Origin: an uncultured Caryophanales bacterium
GTDB lineage: Bacteria > Bacillota_I > Bacilli_A > RFN20 > CAG-826
Assembly (NCBI GenBank): GCA_905197045.1
Contig: CAJJXG010000023.1
Coordinates: forward strand, 1-22,085
DNA length: 22,085 bases
Reading direction: 5' to 3'
The translations under genes were made by a program, and so were the position numbers. Within the stretch, counting starts at the first letter, position 1; each line of letters opens with the position of its first letter. Shown here piece by piece: positions 15,803-22,085 of this stretch. The notes below the pieces were generated by a model. It made no database searches, had not been told where the DNA came from, and saw only the letters and a list, made by a program, of their open reading frames with translations.

Positions 15803-15841
15803 AAAGAAAATGAGTTGCGATTTTCACAACTCATTTTCTTT
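15803..15841 (-). terminator. 15-bp hairpin at the end of the M3 peptidase gene
   Basis: AAAGAAAATGAGTTG (15803-15817) and CAACTCATTTTCTTT (15827-15841) are perfectly complementary with a nine-base loop. It overlaps the first base of the stop codon. T-rich ends occur on both sides, so it can serve either direction between the convergent operons. Confidence 0.7.
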
Positions 15842-17541
15842 TATTTGTTTTCAAATTTCTTTTCAAATTCATTAAGTATTTTAATTTGAGGTTTGATTAC
15901 TTTAATTACATTTCCATCAATAAATGGATTTCTTAAATGATCTCTTTCAACAAGGGTAAGGAAAGGATATTTTCCACCCATCTTTAATAACTTAATGTAT
16001 TTCTTCCATGCTCTTTCTCTATTGCGATCCATTTCACATTTAAATTGAAGAGATAAGACTTGAGCCAAAGTATAGTCGATATAATAGAATGGCGTTGTGA
16101 AAATATGGCTTTGTCTAATCCACATTTTGCCTTTTTCAAGATAATCAAATCCTTCAAAGTTCATCCATGGACGATAAATTTTTTCAAGTTCAGCCCACTT
16201 TGCACATCTTTCTTCATGGCTTAATTGAGGATTTTCATAAACAAAATGTTGGAATTCATCAACTTCACTACCATAAGGAAGGAAAGAAATAGCGCCATCA
16301 AGATGAGCAAAGCGATATTTATCTGCTCCTTCTTTAAAGAAAAGCTCCATCCATGGATATGCGAAAAATTCCATTGACATAGAATCAATCTCGCAAGCTT
16401 CTAAAGTTGGCATTTGATAGCTTGGCACTTTAATGTTGCGGCATAAATAACCTTGAAAAGCATGTCCAACTTCATGAGTTAAAGTATCAACATCGCTACT
16501 TGAACCGTTTGAATTTGCAAAAATGAATGGTGCTTTATATTTTGGGATAAAAGTCATGTATCCACCACCGGTTTTACCAGCTCTAGCATCTAAATCCATT
16601 AAATGATTTTCAACCATATAATCAAAGAATTCGCCACTTTCAGTACCCATATCGTGATACATTTTACTAGCGCATTCTACAAGATAAGCGGTATTTCCAG
16701 CTGGTTTAGCATTTCCATCCTCGAAGAAAACGTTAAAATCTAAAAATATTGGATTTTTATAACCAAGTCTTTTTGCTTGATTCTTTCTTAACTTATAAAC
16801 AACTGGAACAACATCGCGTTTAATTTGCTCGCGATAACCTTTTACCATTTCCGCATTATAATCAACTCTGCCAAGTCTTAAATAGCCAAGCTCAATATAA
16901 TTTTTAAAGCCTAGTTCCTTAGCCATTTGGTCTCTTAATTTGACAAGTTTATCATAAATAGCACCAAATTCTTCATCATGATCTGCTAAAAATTGATAAT
17001 AAAGTTTTGCAGATTCAATTCTTACATCTCTATCTTTATCACTCATGTATTTTCCAATTTGTGATAAATTTAAAGTTTCGCCTTTATATTCAATTTTTGC
17101 ACTAGCCATTAAAGCTTGATAATCACTGACAAGTTTATTTTCTTCTTGAAGAAGAGGAATTATTTTTTCATCAAAACATTTAAAGCCATTTTCAATTTGA
17201 GTAAAAAGTAAAGTTCCAAATTTCTTTTCAAGTTCAGCTCTATACTTTGATTTAACAAGAGCTAATTCAAATTTCTTAAAATAATTGTCTAATAAAGGCA
17301 ATGTATCATTAATTTTGTCGTTTAACTTTTTATAAGTTTCATCTTGAGTATTTAAAGTAAAACGAATATTAATAAGCGTTGCAGCGGTTTGCACATCGTT
17401 TTGAATCTTAAAATATCTTTTAAGAGCTTTTATGGCTTCTTTCCCATCTTTAGCATTTTCTAAATAATCAGTTAAAATTCTAATTTTTGCCTCAATTCGA
17501 CTTACGCTAGGAAAAGAGACTGCCATTTTTTCAAATAACAT
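15841..17541 (-). CDS. M3-family oligoendopeptidase
   Basis: A zinc metallopeptidase that cuts short peptides in the cytoplasm. The active site is HEVGH at 356-360 (catalytic Glu357), with the third zinc ligand in EACEIDSMSMEFF (probably Glu384) some 28 residues on, as in M3 enzymes. PFYYIDYTLAQVLSLQF near residues 492-508 is the conserved substrate-side tyrosine region. The helical N-terminal part (1-220) is the usual M3 lid. The 566-aa length fits the PepF/M3B group. A strong AGGAGG precedes the ATG by nine bases. It lies 15 bases downstream of the LemA-like gene, so they share a transcript. Confidence 0.93.
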   Translation of the reverse strand: MLFEKMAVSFPSVSRIEAKIRILTDYLENAKDGKEAIKALKRYFKIQNDVQTAATLINIRFTLNTQDETYKKLNDKINDTLPLLDNYFKKFELALVKSKYRAELEKKFGTLLFTQIENGFKCFDEKIIPLLQEENKLVSDYQALMASAKIEYKGETLNLSQIGKYMSDKDRDVRIESAKLYYQFLADHDEEFGAIYDKLVKLRDQMAKELGFKNYIELGYLRLGRVDYNAEMVKGYREQIKRDVVPVVYKLRKNQAKRLGYKNPIFLDFNVFFEDGNAKPAGNTAYLVECASKMYHDMGTESGEFFDYMVENHLMDLDARAGKTGGGYMTFIPKYKAPFIFANSNGSSSDVDTLTHEVGHAFQGYLCRNIKVPSYQMPTLEACEIDSMSMEFFAYPWMELFFKEGADKYRFAHLDGAISFLPYGSEVDEFQHFVYENPQLSHEERCAKWAELEKIYRPWMNFEGFDYLEKGKMWIRQSHIFTTPFYYIDYTLAQVLSLQFKCEMDRNRERAWKKYIKLLKMGGKYPFLTLVERDHLRNPFIDGNVIKVIKPQIKILNEFEKKFENK

Positions 17542-17556
17542 AAATATATTTCCTCC

Positions 17557-18126
17557 TTATTTAATAGTTTCAATAGTTTTTAAGAATAATATTTTTTTAA
17601 TCCAACGAGTAGTTGACAAATTACACCAATAATTATATGCCACAACCGAGGTGTTATATAACTGAACTGCTTGGAAATATTTTTCATTTAGTTCAGCAAT
17701 TGCTAAAAATATTTCTTCAACTTTACGTTTATCTTCATCATTTAAATTAAAATTAATATAAATTTTTTGCGCGTTTTGCAGGATTTTTTCTGAATAAACA
17801 TAGAATTCTTCAAATTCTTGAGCATCAAGTTTTTGATATTTTTTTAACTCTTCATTTTCTCCCATAATCTTTAAAGGCTCATTATCTTTAAGAAAAGGTT
17901 TCATAATTTCGCTTAAGCGAGAAAGCAAAGTTAATTTTTGGTATAAAGTAACATTTATAAAATCTTTTCTTCTATTAATATCTTTTTTAAAGTTATGCAT
18001 AAAAGAAAAACTAACAATAATAATGATTAGATAAACTAGTAAAATTAGCCCCAAGATAATTAAAATAATTACTAGTATTACATTTTTATCAAATGAGAAT
18101 AAATTTATAGGAAAAACCTTAAACAT
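17557..18126 (-). CDS. LemA-like membrane protein
   Basis: A 189-aa protein with one very hydrophobic N-terminal segment (about residues 16-42), followed by a helical cytosolic or external domain. The C-terminal YNTSVVAYNYWCNLS (about 157-171) and RRKDFINV just after the membrane segment recall the LemA family (YNxxVxxYN and RRxxLI-like motifs), but the match is weak and the family PDL-type motif is not clear. LemA function is itself poorly known; it often sits next to membrane proteases. Here it precedes an M3 peptidase by 15 bases. The ATG at 18126 has only an AAGGTGG about 14 bases upstream, so the start is less sure. Confidence 0.7.
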   Translation of the reverse strand: MFKVFPINLFSFDKNVILVIILIILGLILLVYLIIIIVSFSFMHNFKKDINRRKDFINVTLYQKLTLLSRLSEIMKPFLKDNEPLKIMGENEELKKYQKLDAQEFEEFYVYSEKILQNAQKIYINFNLNDEDKRKVEEIFLAIAELNEKYFQAVQLYNTSVVAYNYWCNLSTTRWIKKILFLKTIETIK

Positions 18127-18147
18127 ATCGATAAAATACCACCTTTT

Positions 18148-18176
18148 TTGACTAAAATCTACCTATTTGTTAGAAT
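18148..18176 (+). promoter_or_regulatory. Promoter of the HAD-ispD-S1-pgi operon
   Basis: TTGACT (18148-18153) and TAGAAT (18171-18176) are exactly 17 bases apart. Transcription should start near 18183, at the GAGGTGA ribosome binding site itself, leaving a leader of about 11 bases. Confidence 0.78.
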
Positions 18177-18193
18177 AAAGCCGAGGTGATAGT

Positions 18194-19027
18194 ATGTCAA
18201 AACCAATTATAGCTTTAATGTATGACTTTGATCGAACACTTGCTCTTGAAGACATGCAAAATTTTTCATTTATACCTAAACTTGGCTATACACCTAAAGA
18301 ATTCTGGAAAAAAACTGAAGATTTTTGTAAGAAATATGACATGGATAAGATACTCGGTTATCTTTATATGATGATTAAATGTTGTAAAGAAAAAAATATA
18401 AAGTTAGATCGAACGTTTTTACAAGAGTGTGGAAAACCTATTAAGTTTTTTGAAGGAGTTACTACTTGGTTTAATAGAATTAATGAATACGCAAATCAAA
18501 AAGGTCTTCAATGCGAACATTATTTAATTACAAGCGGTAATAAAGAAATTGTTGAAGGTTGCCCAGTATTTAAAGAATTTAAACAAGTTTTTGGTTCTGA
18601 ATATCTTTATGATGAAGATGGAAACGCTTTTTGGCCACGCACTACTGTCAATTACACCTTAAAAACCCAATATATTTTTAGAATTTCAAAAGGTGTTATT
18701 AACACAAATGATGACAAAGAAATCAACGAAAAAACACCACATAGAAGAATCATCTATCAAAATATGATTTACATGGGCGATGGTTTAACTGATGTTCCAT
18801 GTATGATTCTTGTTAAAGAAAATGGCGGATATTCAATTGCAGTATACCCAAAAGGCTCACAAGAAAAGGTCGCTCACTTATTTGAAGATGGCCGAGTAAA
18901 CTATATTTGTAAAGCAGATTATTCATCAAATTCAGAACTAGAAAAAGTTGTTAAACTTATTATTGACAGTATTTCTATTCGCGAAACACTTGAATTAAAA
19001 CGTGAAAAAACTGAAAAACAACTTTAA
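18194..19027 (+). CDS. HAD-family hydrolase
   Basis: A cytosolic HAD phosphatase of unknown substrate. Motif I is DFDRT (Asp11, Asp13), with Arg where Gly is usual. Motif II is LITSG (111-115), a candidate motif III lysine lies at 157 in TLKTQY, and motif IV is GDGLTD (195-200). About 90 residues between motifs I and II form a helical C1 cap, closer to the phosphoserine-phosphatase group than to Cof. The last 25 residues are helical and charged. GAGGTGA lies five bases before the ATG. It is the first gene of a four-gene operon; ispD starts two bases after its stop, without its own ribosome binding site. Confidence 0.85.
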   Translation: MSKPIIALMYDFDRTLALEDMQNFSFIPKLGYTPKEFWKKTEDFCKKYDMDKILGYLYMMIKCCKEKNIKLDRTFLQECGKPIKFFEGVTTWFNRINEYANQKGLQCEHYLITSGNKEIVEGCPVFKEFKQVFGSEYLYDEDGNAFWPRTTVNYTLKTQYIFRISKGVINTNDDKEINEKTPHRRIIYQNMIYMGDGLTDVPCMILVKENGGYSIAVYPKGSQEKVAHLFEDGRVNYICKADYSSNSELEKVVKLIIDSISIRETLELKREKTEKQL

Positions 19028-19029
19028 TT

Positions 19030-19728
19030 ATGAACTATGTTTTTTTACTTCTAGCAGGTAAATCGCTCCGCTTTGGAGGAGAAACGCCCAAACAATTTCT
19101 AAAAATTAAAAATAAATATATCTTTGAATATTCATTAGATACTTTTGATTCTTTAAATGAAATTGATGAAATCTTTTTAGTGGCTGATCAAGAACATCAA
19201 TTATTTTTAAATGAATTCTTGAAAACGAAAAAGTTCGCTCATAAAATTACAACAATTTTAGGTGGTTCTACAAGACAAGAAAGTGTCTTTAATGGTTTAA
19301 AAACCTTGCAAAACCTTGCTAATTTTGATGATAACGTCCTTTTTCATGATGCTTGCAGGCCTTTTATTAGAAGACATGAAATTCTAGATTTATTAAACGC
19401 TTTAAATAACTATAAAGCTGCAAGCATTGCTACTCCTCTATTTGATTCTTTGTGTAAAGAAAAAAATGGAATTATTGATAAATCAATAAAAAGAGAAAAT
19501 TTAATGAAACTACAAACCCCACAAGGCTTTAAATTTGATATAATCTATAAGGCTCATAAATTAGCAAAAGAAAGTAATCAATTAACTTATACAGACGATA
19601 CTTCTCTTCTTGCTAGTCAAGGGGTGCAAGTAAAACTCGTAAAAGGTAGTATTTTCAATTTTAAAATCACTACTAAAGACGACTTAATATTATTTGAAAA
19701 ATTATTGGAGGAATTTGACTTTGGTTGA
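19030..19728 (+). CDS. ispD: 2-C-methyl-D-erythritol 4-phosphate cytidylyltransferase
   Basis: Third step of the MEP isoprenoid pathway: CTP plus MEP gives CDP-methylerythritol. Signatures in order: the nucleotide loop LLAGKSLRFGGETPKQF (7-23), GGSTRQESV (78-86), HDACRPF (106-112, usually DAARP), TPQGF (163-167), YTDDTSLL (187-194), and IFNFKITTKDDL (208-219), the NFKITT-type end typical of IspD. Ribitol-5-phosphate cytidylyltransferase (TarI) is close in sequence and cannot be fully excluded. No Shine-Dalgarno precedes the ATG, which sits two bases after the HAD stop, so translation is probably coupled. Its last bases hold the GGAGG for the next gene. Confidence 0.85.
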   Translation: MNYVFLLLAGKSLRFGGETPKQFLKIKNKYIFEYSLDTFDSLNEIDEIFLVADQEHQLFLNEFLKTKKFAHKITTILGGSTRQESVFNGLKTLQNLANFDDNVLFHDACRPFIRRHEILDLLNALNNYKAASIATPLFDSLCKEKNGIIDKSIKRENLMKLQTPQGFKFDIIYKAHKLAKESNQLTYTDDTSLLASQGVQVKLVKGSIFNFKITTKDDLILFEKLLEEFDFG

Positions 19729-20107
19729 TAATCCATATGTAGAAGGCGATATTATCAAAGGAATTATAACAAGCATCAAAAAGTATGGTGCTTTTCTTTC
19801 TTTTGAAAATGGCTACATTGGTTTATTACATATCAGTGAAATTTCATCAAACTTTGTAAATAACATTCATTCTTTTTTTAGTGTCGGGGATGAAGTTACA
19901 GTTGCAGTAAAACGAATTGATCGAGAAACAAAATTTCTTAACGTTTCAATTAAAGATTTACCAAGCGACTTAAACCCATATAAAGAAATCCTTCCATCTA
20001 AAAAAATTACAAGTTATTTAAAAGAAATTGATTTTTCTAAACTCGAAAAGTCTCTTCCAAAAATGATAGCTGAAGAATTAGAAAGGGAAAATAAAAATGA
20101 GCATTAA
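19721..20107 (+). CDS. S1 RNA-binding domain protein (YugI/GSP13-like)
   Basis: A small cytosolic RNA- or ribosome-binding protein. One S1 domain fills residues 8-72: GDIIKGIITSI, KYGAFLSF, GYIGLLHISEIS, SVGDEVTVAV and FLNVSIKDL. A lysine-rich, helical tail follows. It resembles Bacillus general stress protein 13 (YugI) and streptococcal CvfD. I place the start at TTG 19721 rather than the longer frame from 19694, because GGAGG (19707-19711) lies nine bases before it and the product then begins MVDNPYVEGD, giving 128 aa. It overlaps the ispD end by 8 bases and pgi by 11. As I recall, yugI also lies near pgi in Bacillus, so the linkage may be old. Confidence 0.88.
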   Translation: MVDNPYVEGDIIKGIITSIKKYGAFLSFENGYIGLLHISEISSNFVNNIHSFFSVGDEVTVAVKRIDRETKFLNVSIKDLPSDLNPYKEILPSKKITSYLKEIDFSKLEKSLPKMIAEELERENKNEH

Positions 20108-21386
20108 GGTTGGTTTCGACTATTGTAAAAACGAAGATCTTTACACTCCTACTATTTGGAAAGATCGTATTAGAGAAATACATAAAATTATTGTTGATAA
20201 AACTGGAGCCGGCGGAGATTTCCTTGGTTGGCTTGATTATCCAGAAAGATTACCAAAAGAAGAAATTGAACGAATTATTAAAAAAGCAAATTTCTTTAGA
20301 GAAAATTATGAAGTTTTAGTAGTTTGTGGAATTGGTGGTTCTTATCTTGGTCCAAGAGCTGTTATTGAAGCAATTAATGGCTTATATTCCAATGATAAGA
20401 TGAAAATTGTTTATTTAGGAAACACACTTGATCCAAATTATACAAATGAAGTTTTAAATTTTATTAAAGATAAAAACTTCTGTATTTGTGTTATTTCAAA
20501 GTCAGGTACAACAACTGAAACAAGTATTAGTTTCCGTATTTTAAAGGAACTTGCTGAACAAAAATATGGCAAAGATAAAGCTAAAGATGCAATTGTTGCA
20601 GTAACCGATAAAGAAAAAGGTGCATTAAGACAATTAAGTGACACAGAAGGATATGAAACTTTTGAACTTCCAGGAGATATTGGTGGAAGATTCTCAGTTA
20701 TGACTCCTGTTGGACTTTTCCCAATTGCTTGTGCTGGAATTGATATTAAAGAATTCATCAAAGGTCTTAAAGATGGCATGAAAAACTATGCTAGCGAAAA
20801 TTTAGACCAAAACGAAGCTTATAAATATGCTCTTGAAAGACACGCTCTTTATTTAAGAGGTTGTAAAGTTGAAATGGTAACCGCTTATGAACCACGACTT
20901 GAATGTTTCAATGGTTGGATTAAACAACTTTATGATGAATCAGAAGGAAAAGAAGGCAAATCACTTCTTGTTACAAGTTGTGTCTTCACTACTGACCTCC
21001 ACTCACTTGGTCAATTCATTCAAGAAGGTAGTAAAATTCTTTTTGAAACAGTTACTTATTTTGAAGAACCAAATCTCGATGTTGTAATTCCTTATGACAA
21101 AGACAACTTAGATAATTTAAATTACATTGCAGGTAAAAAATTATCTTATGTAAATAAAAAAGCTTATGAAGGTACTTTACAAGCCCATTCAGGCGTTGGA
21201 AATGTTCCTAACATTACAATTACAGTAGATAAATTAACACCAAGATCTCTTGGTGAACTTCTTTACTTCCATATGAAGGCTTGTGCAATGAGCGCTTACC
21301 TTAATGGTTTAAACCCATTCAACCAACCAGGTGTTGAAGTATATAAAAAGAATATGTTCCACCTTCTTGGTAAACCAGGATTTTAA
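20097..21386 (+). CDS. pgi: Glucose-6-phosphate isomerase
   Basis: Interconverts glucose-6-phosphate and fructose-6-phosphate in glycolysis. Sugar-isomerase motifs: GIGGSYLG (78-85), SKSGTTTETS (134-143), GGRFSVMTPVG (196-206), the catalytic Glu in YDESEGK (279-285), and DLHSLGQFIQEGSK (300-313) with His302. The 429-aa length fits the short Firmicute type (about 450) rather than the 550-aa proteobacterial form. The ATG lies inside the end of the S1 gene, with AAGGGA upstream. No intrinsic terminator follows; instead the left arm of an inverted repeat that brackets the tRNA promoter begins 15 bases after the stop, so read-through into the tRNA cluster is likely. Confidence 0.97.
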   Translation: MSIKVGFDYCKNEDLYTPTIWKDRIREIHKIIVDKTGAGGDFLGWLDYPERLPKEEIERIIKKANFFRENYEVLVVCGIGGSYLGPRAVIEAINGLYSNDKMKIVYLGNTLDPNYTNEVLNFIKDKNFCICVISKSGTTTETSISFRILKELAEQKYGKDKAKDAIVAVTDKEKGALRQLSDTEGYETFELPGDIGGRFSVMTPVGLFPIACAGIDIKEFIKGLKDGMKNYASENLDQNEAYKYALERHALYLRGCKVEMVTAYEPRLECFNGWIKQLYDESEGKEGKSLLVTSCVFTTDLHSLGQFIQEGSKILFETVTYFEEPNLDVVIPYDKDNLDNLNYIAGKKLSYVNKKAYEGTLQAHSGVGNVPNITITVDKLTPRSLGELLYFHMKACAMSAYLNGLNPFNQPGVEVYKKNMFHLLGKPGF

Positions 21387-21400
21387 TTTAATTTCATAAT

Positions 21401-21503
21401 CAGCTCACGTCTAACGCCGAAAAAATTGACAAAAAATATCAAAAAATATTGACATAAGTCGGCTTCCTTTGATATATTATTTGAGCGCGTTAAACGTGAG
21501 CTG
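21401..21503. repeat. 17-bp inverted repeat bracketing the tRNA-cluster promoter
   Basis: Left arm CAGCTCACGTCTAACGC (21401-21417) and right arm GCGTTAAACGTGAGCTG (21487-21503) match as inverted copies at 16 of 17 positions. The 69 bases between them hold both TTGACA boxes and the -10. The right arm ends on the first base of tRNA-Val. Confidence 0.85.
21449..21478 (+). promoter_or_regulatory. Promoter of the tRNA cluster
   Basis: TTGACA (21449-21454) and TATATT (21473-21478) are spaced by 18 bases, with TG just before the -10. A second TTGACA (21426-21431) lies 23 bases upstream in a run of A, which may act as an UP-like element. Start expected near 21485. Confidence 0.82.
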
Positions 21504-21578
21504 GATGTTTAGCTCAGTTGGGAGAGCATCGCCTTTACACGGCGGAGGTCATAGGTTCAAGCCCTGTAACATCCACCA
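21503..21578 (+). tRNA. tRNA-Val(TAC)
   Basis: Acceptor GGATGTT pairs with AACATCC, then A and encoded CCA (21576-21578). Anticodon loop TTTACAC gives TAC at 21536-21538. T-loop GGTTCAAGCC. First gene of the cluster. Confidence 0.96.
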
Positions 21579-21594
21579 ACGAGTCGAAACTTCT

Positions 21595-21678
21595 GGGAGG
21601 GTAGCGAAGTGGCTAAACGCGGTTGACTGTAAATCAATTCCTTCGGGTTCGGCAGTTCGAATCTGCCCCCTCCCACCA
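21595..21678 (+). tRNA. tRNA-Tyr(GTA)
   Basis: Acceptor GGGAGGG pairs with CCCTCCC (21668-21674), then A and CCA. Loop CTGTAAA gives GTA at 21629-21631. The long variable arm is usual for bacterial tyrosine tRNA. Confidence 0.96.
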
Positions 21679-21687
21679 GATAGGTCT

Positions 21688-21763
21688 TGGGGTGTAGCCA
21701 AGAGGTAAGGCAACAGACTTTGACTCTGTCATTTCGCTGGTTCGAGTCCAGCCACCCCAGCCA
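21688..21763 (+). tRNA. tRNA-Gln(TTG)
   Basis: Acceptor TGGGGTG pairs with CACCCCA (21753-21759), then G and CCA. Loop CTTTGAC gives TTG at 21720-21722. Confidence 0.96.
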
Positions 21764-21775
21764 TTATTAACATAT

Positions 21776-21851
21776 GATCCACTAGCTCAGTCGGTAGAGC
21801 ACTTGACTTTTAATCAAGGGGTCTGGAGTTCGAATCTCCAGTGGATCACCA
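21776..21851 (+). tRNA. tRNA-Lys(TTT)
   Basis: Acceptor GATCCAC pairs with GTGGATC (21841-21847), then A and CCA. Loop CTTTTAA gives TTT at 21809-21811. Confidence 0.96.
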
Positions 21852-21857
21852 AAAAGT

Positions 21858-21944
21858 GCCCAGGTGGCGGAATAGGTAGACGCGCAGGACTTAAAATCCT
21901 GTGGTAGCAATACCATACCGGTTCGATTCCGGTCCCGGGCACCA
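21858..21944 (+). tRNA. tRNA-Leu(TAA)
   Basis: Loop CTTAAAA gives anticodon TAA at 21892-21894; long variable arm and encoded CCA (21942-21944) fit class II leucine tRNA. The acceptor GCCCAGG faces CCCGGGC, leaving an A-C mismatch at position 5-68 (21862/21936). Last tRNA of the cluster. Confidence 0.93.
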
Positions 21945-22006
21945 AAGTTTAAATAAACTACAACAGTAGTTATTCCTAAAGTAAACAGAATGTTTACACC
22001 GTAATT

Positions 22007-22031
22007 GAAGATTTGCAAAAATCTTCTTTTT
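22007..22031 (+). terminator. Intrinsic terminator of the tRNA cluster
   Basis: GAAGATTT (22007-22014) and AAATCTTC (22019-22026) pair around loop GCAA and are followed by TTTTT. A weaker GTAAAC/GTTTAC hairpin (21981-21997) lies just before it. Confidence 0.85.
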
Positions 22032-22085
22032 GGTCAATTTTCAAACTAAATTAACTTTCGACTTTATTTAACTTTTTTGCTTAAA

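Noticed and set aside
20110..21087. Short frames on both strands inside pgi
   Set aside because: They are alternative-frame shadows of glucose-6-phosphate isomerase with no ribosome sites.
21469..21708. Plus-strand open frame of 79 codons across tRNA-Val and tRNA-Tyr
   Set aside because: It is read entirely through tRNA genes and the promoter, with no ribosome site.
21782..22018. Minus-strand open frame of 78 codons with RDRNRTG and GDPLEIRTPDP-like segments
   Set aside because: It is the reverse complement of tRNA-Lys and tRNA-Leu; such frames are well-known spurious products of tRNA genes.

Overview
This is a low-GC (roughly 30% by eye) bacterial chromosome segment, most likely from an uncultured Bacilli/Erysipelotrichia- or RF39-like Firmicute. 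It uses the standard code: TGA is a real stop (for example at 112-114, 3387-3389 and 19726-19728) and tryptophan is TGG, so it is not a code-4 mycoplasma. Most starts carry AGGAGG-type ribosome binding sites, intrinsic terminators are abundant, and all seven tRNAs carry an encoded CCA. The content is mainly core housekeeping. I see no phage, insertion sequence or CRISPR array.

Layout. 1-3161 (minus): a phosphohexomutase (pgcA-like) behind a membrane-anchored Ntn-type linear-amide C-N hydrolase. 3387-4376 (minus): an RluA-family pseudouridine synthase, divergent from tRNA-Ser(GGA). 4852-7061 (minus): a Cof-type HAD phosphatase followed by two uncharacterised proteins, one soluble and one with two membrane segments, ending at a strong terminator. 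7269-9641 (minus): long-form hibernation factor hpf, a guanine deaminase and metK. metK is led by a good promoter, a SAM-I-clan riboswitch and a terminator. 9864-12389 (minus): a GH31 glycosidase with a PA14-like insertion. 12496-12782: a decayed GNAT acetyltransferase. 12881-14344 (minus): a double-zinc-ribbon polytopic membrane protein. 14725-14809: tRNA-Leu(GAG). 14897-15735 (plus): pduL-type phosphotransacylase and a TSCPD protein in one operon. 15841-18126 (minus): a LemA-like membrane protein and an M3 oligopeptidase. 18194-21386 (plus): a tightly packed HAD / ispD / S1-domain / pgi operon. 21503-21944 (plus): a five-tRNA cluster (Val, Tyr, Gln, Lys, Leu).

How the genes fit together. 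PgcA and Pgi bracket glucose-6-phosphate, and GH31 could supply free sugar. PduL would interconvert acetyl-CoA and acetyl-phosphate for fermentative ATP. MetK is under SAM feedback. IspD implies isoprenoid synthesis by the MEP route. Hpf, the RluA enzyme, the S1 protein and the tRNAs serve translation.

The least ordinary points are the compact SAM riboswitch, whose P2 loop pairs with J3/4 over 7 bp but has no evident kink-turn, and a 17-bp inverted repeat (16/17) that brackets the promoter of the tRNA cluster. Others are the unassigned two-gene operon at 4852-6164, the zinc-ribbon membrane protein and the GNAT remnant. I found no convincing new defence or mobile system.
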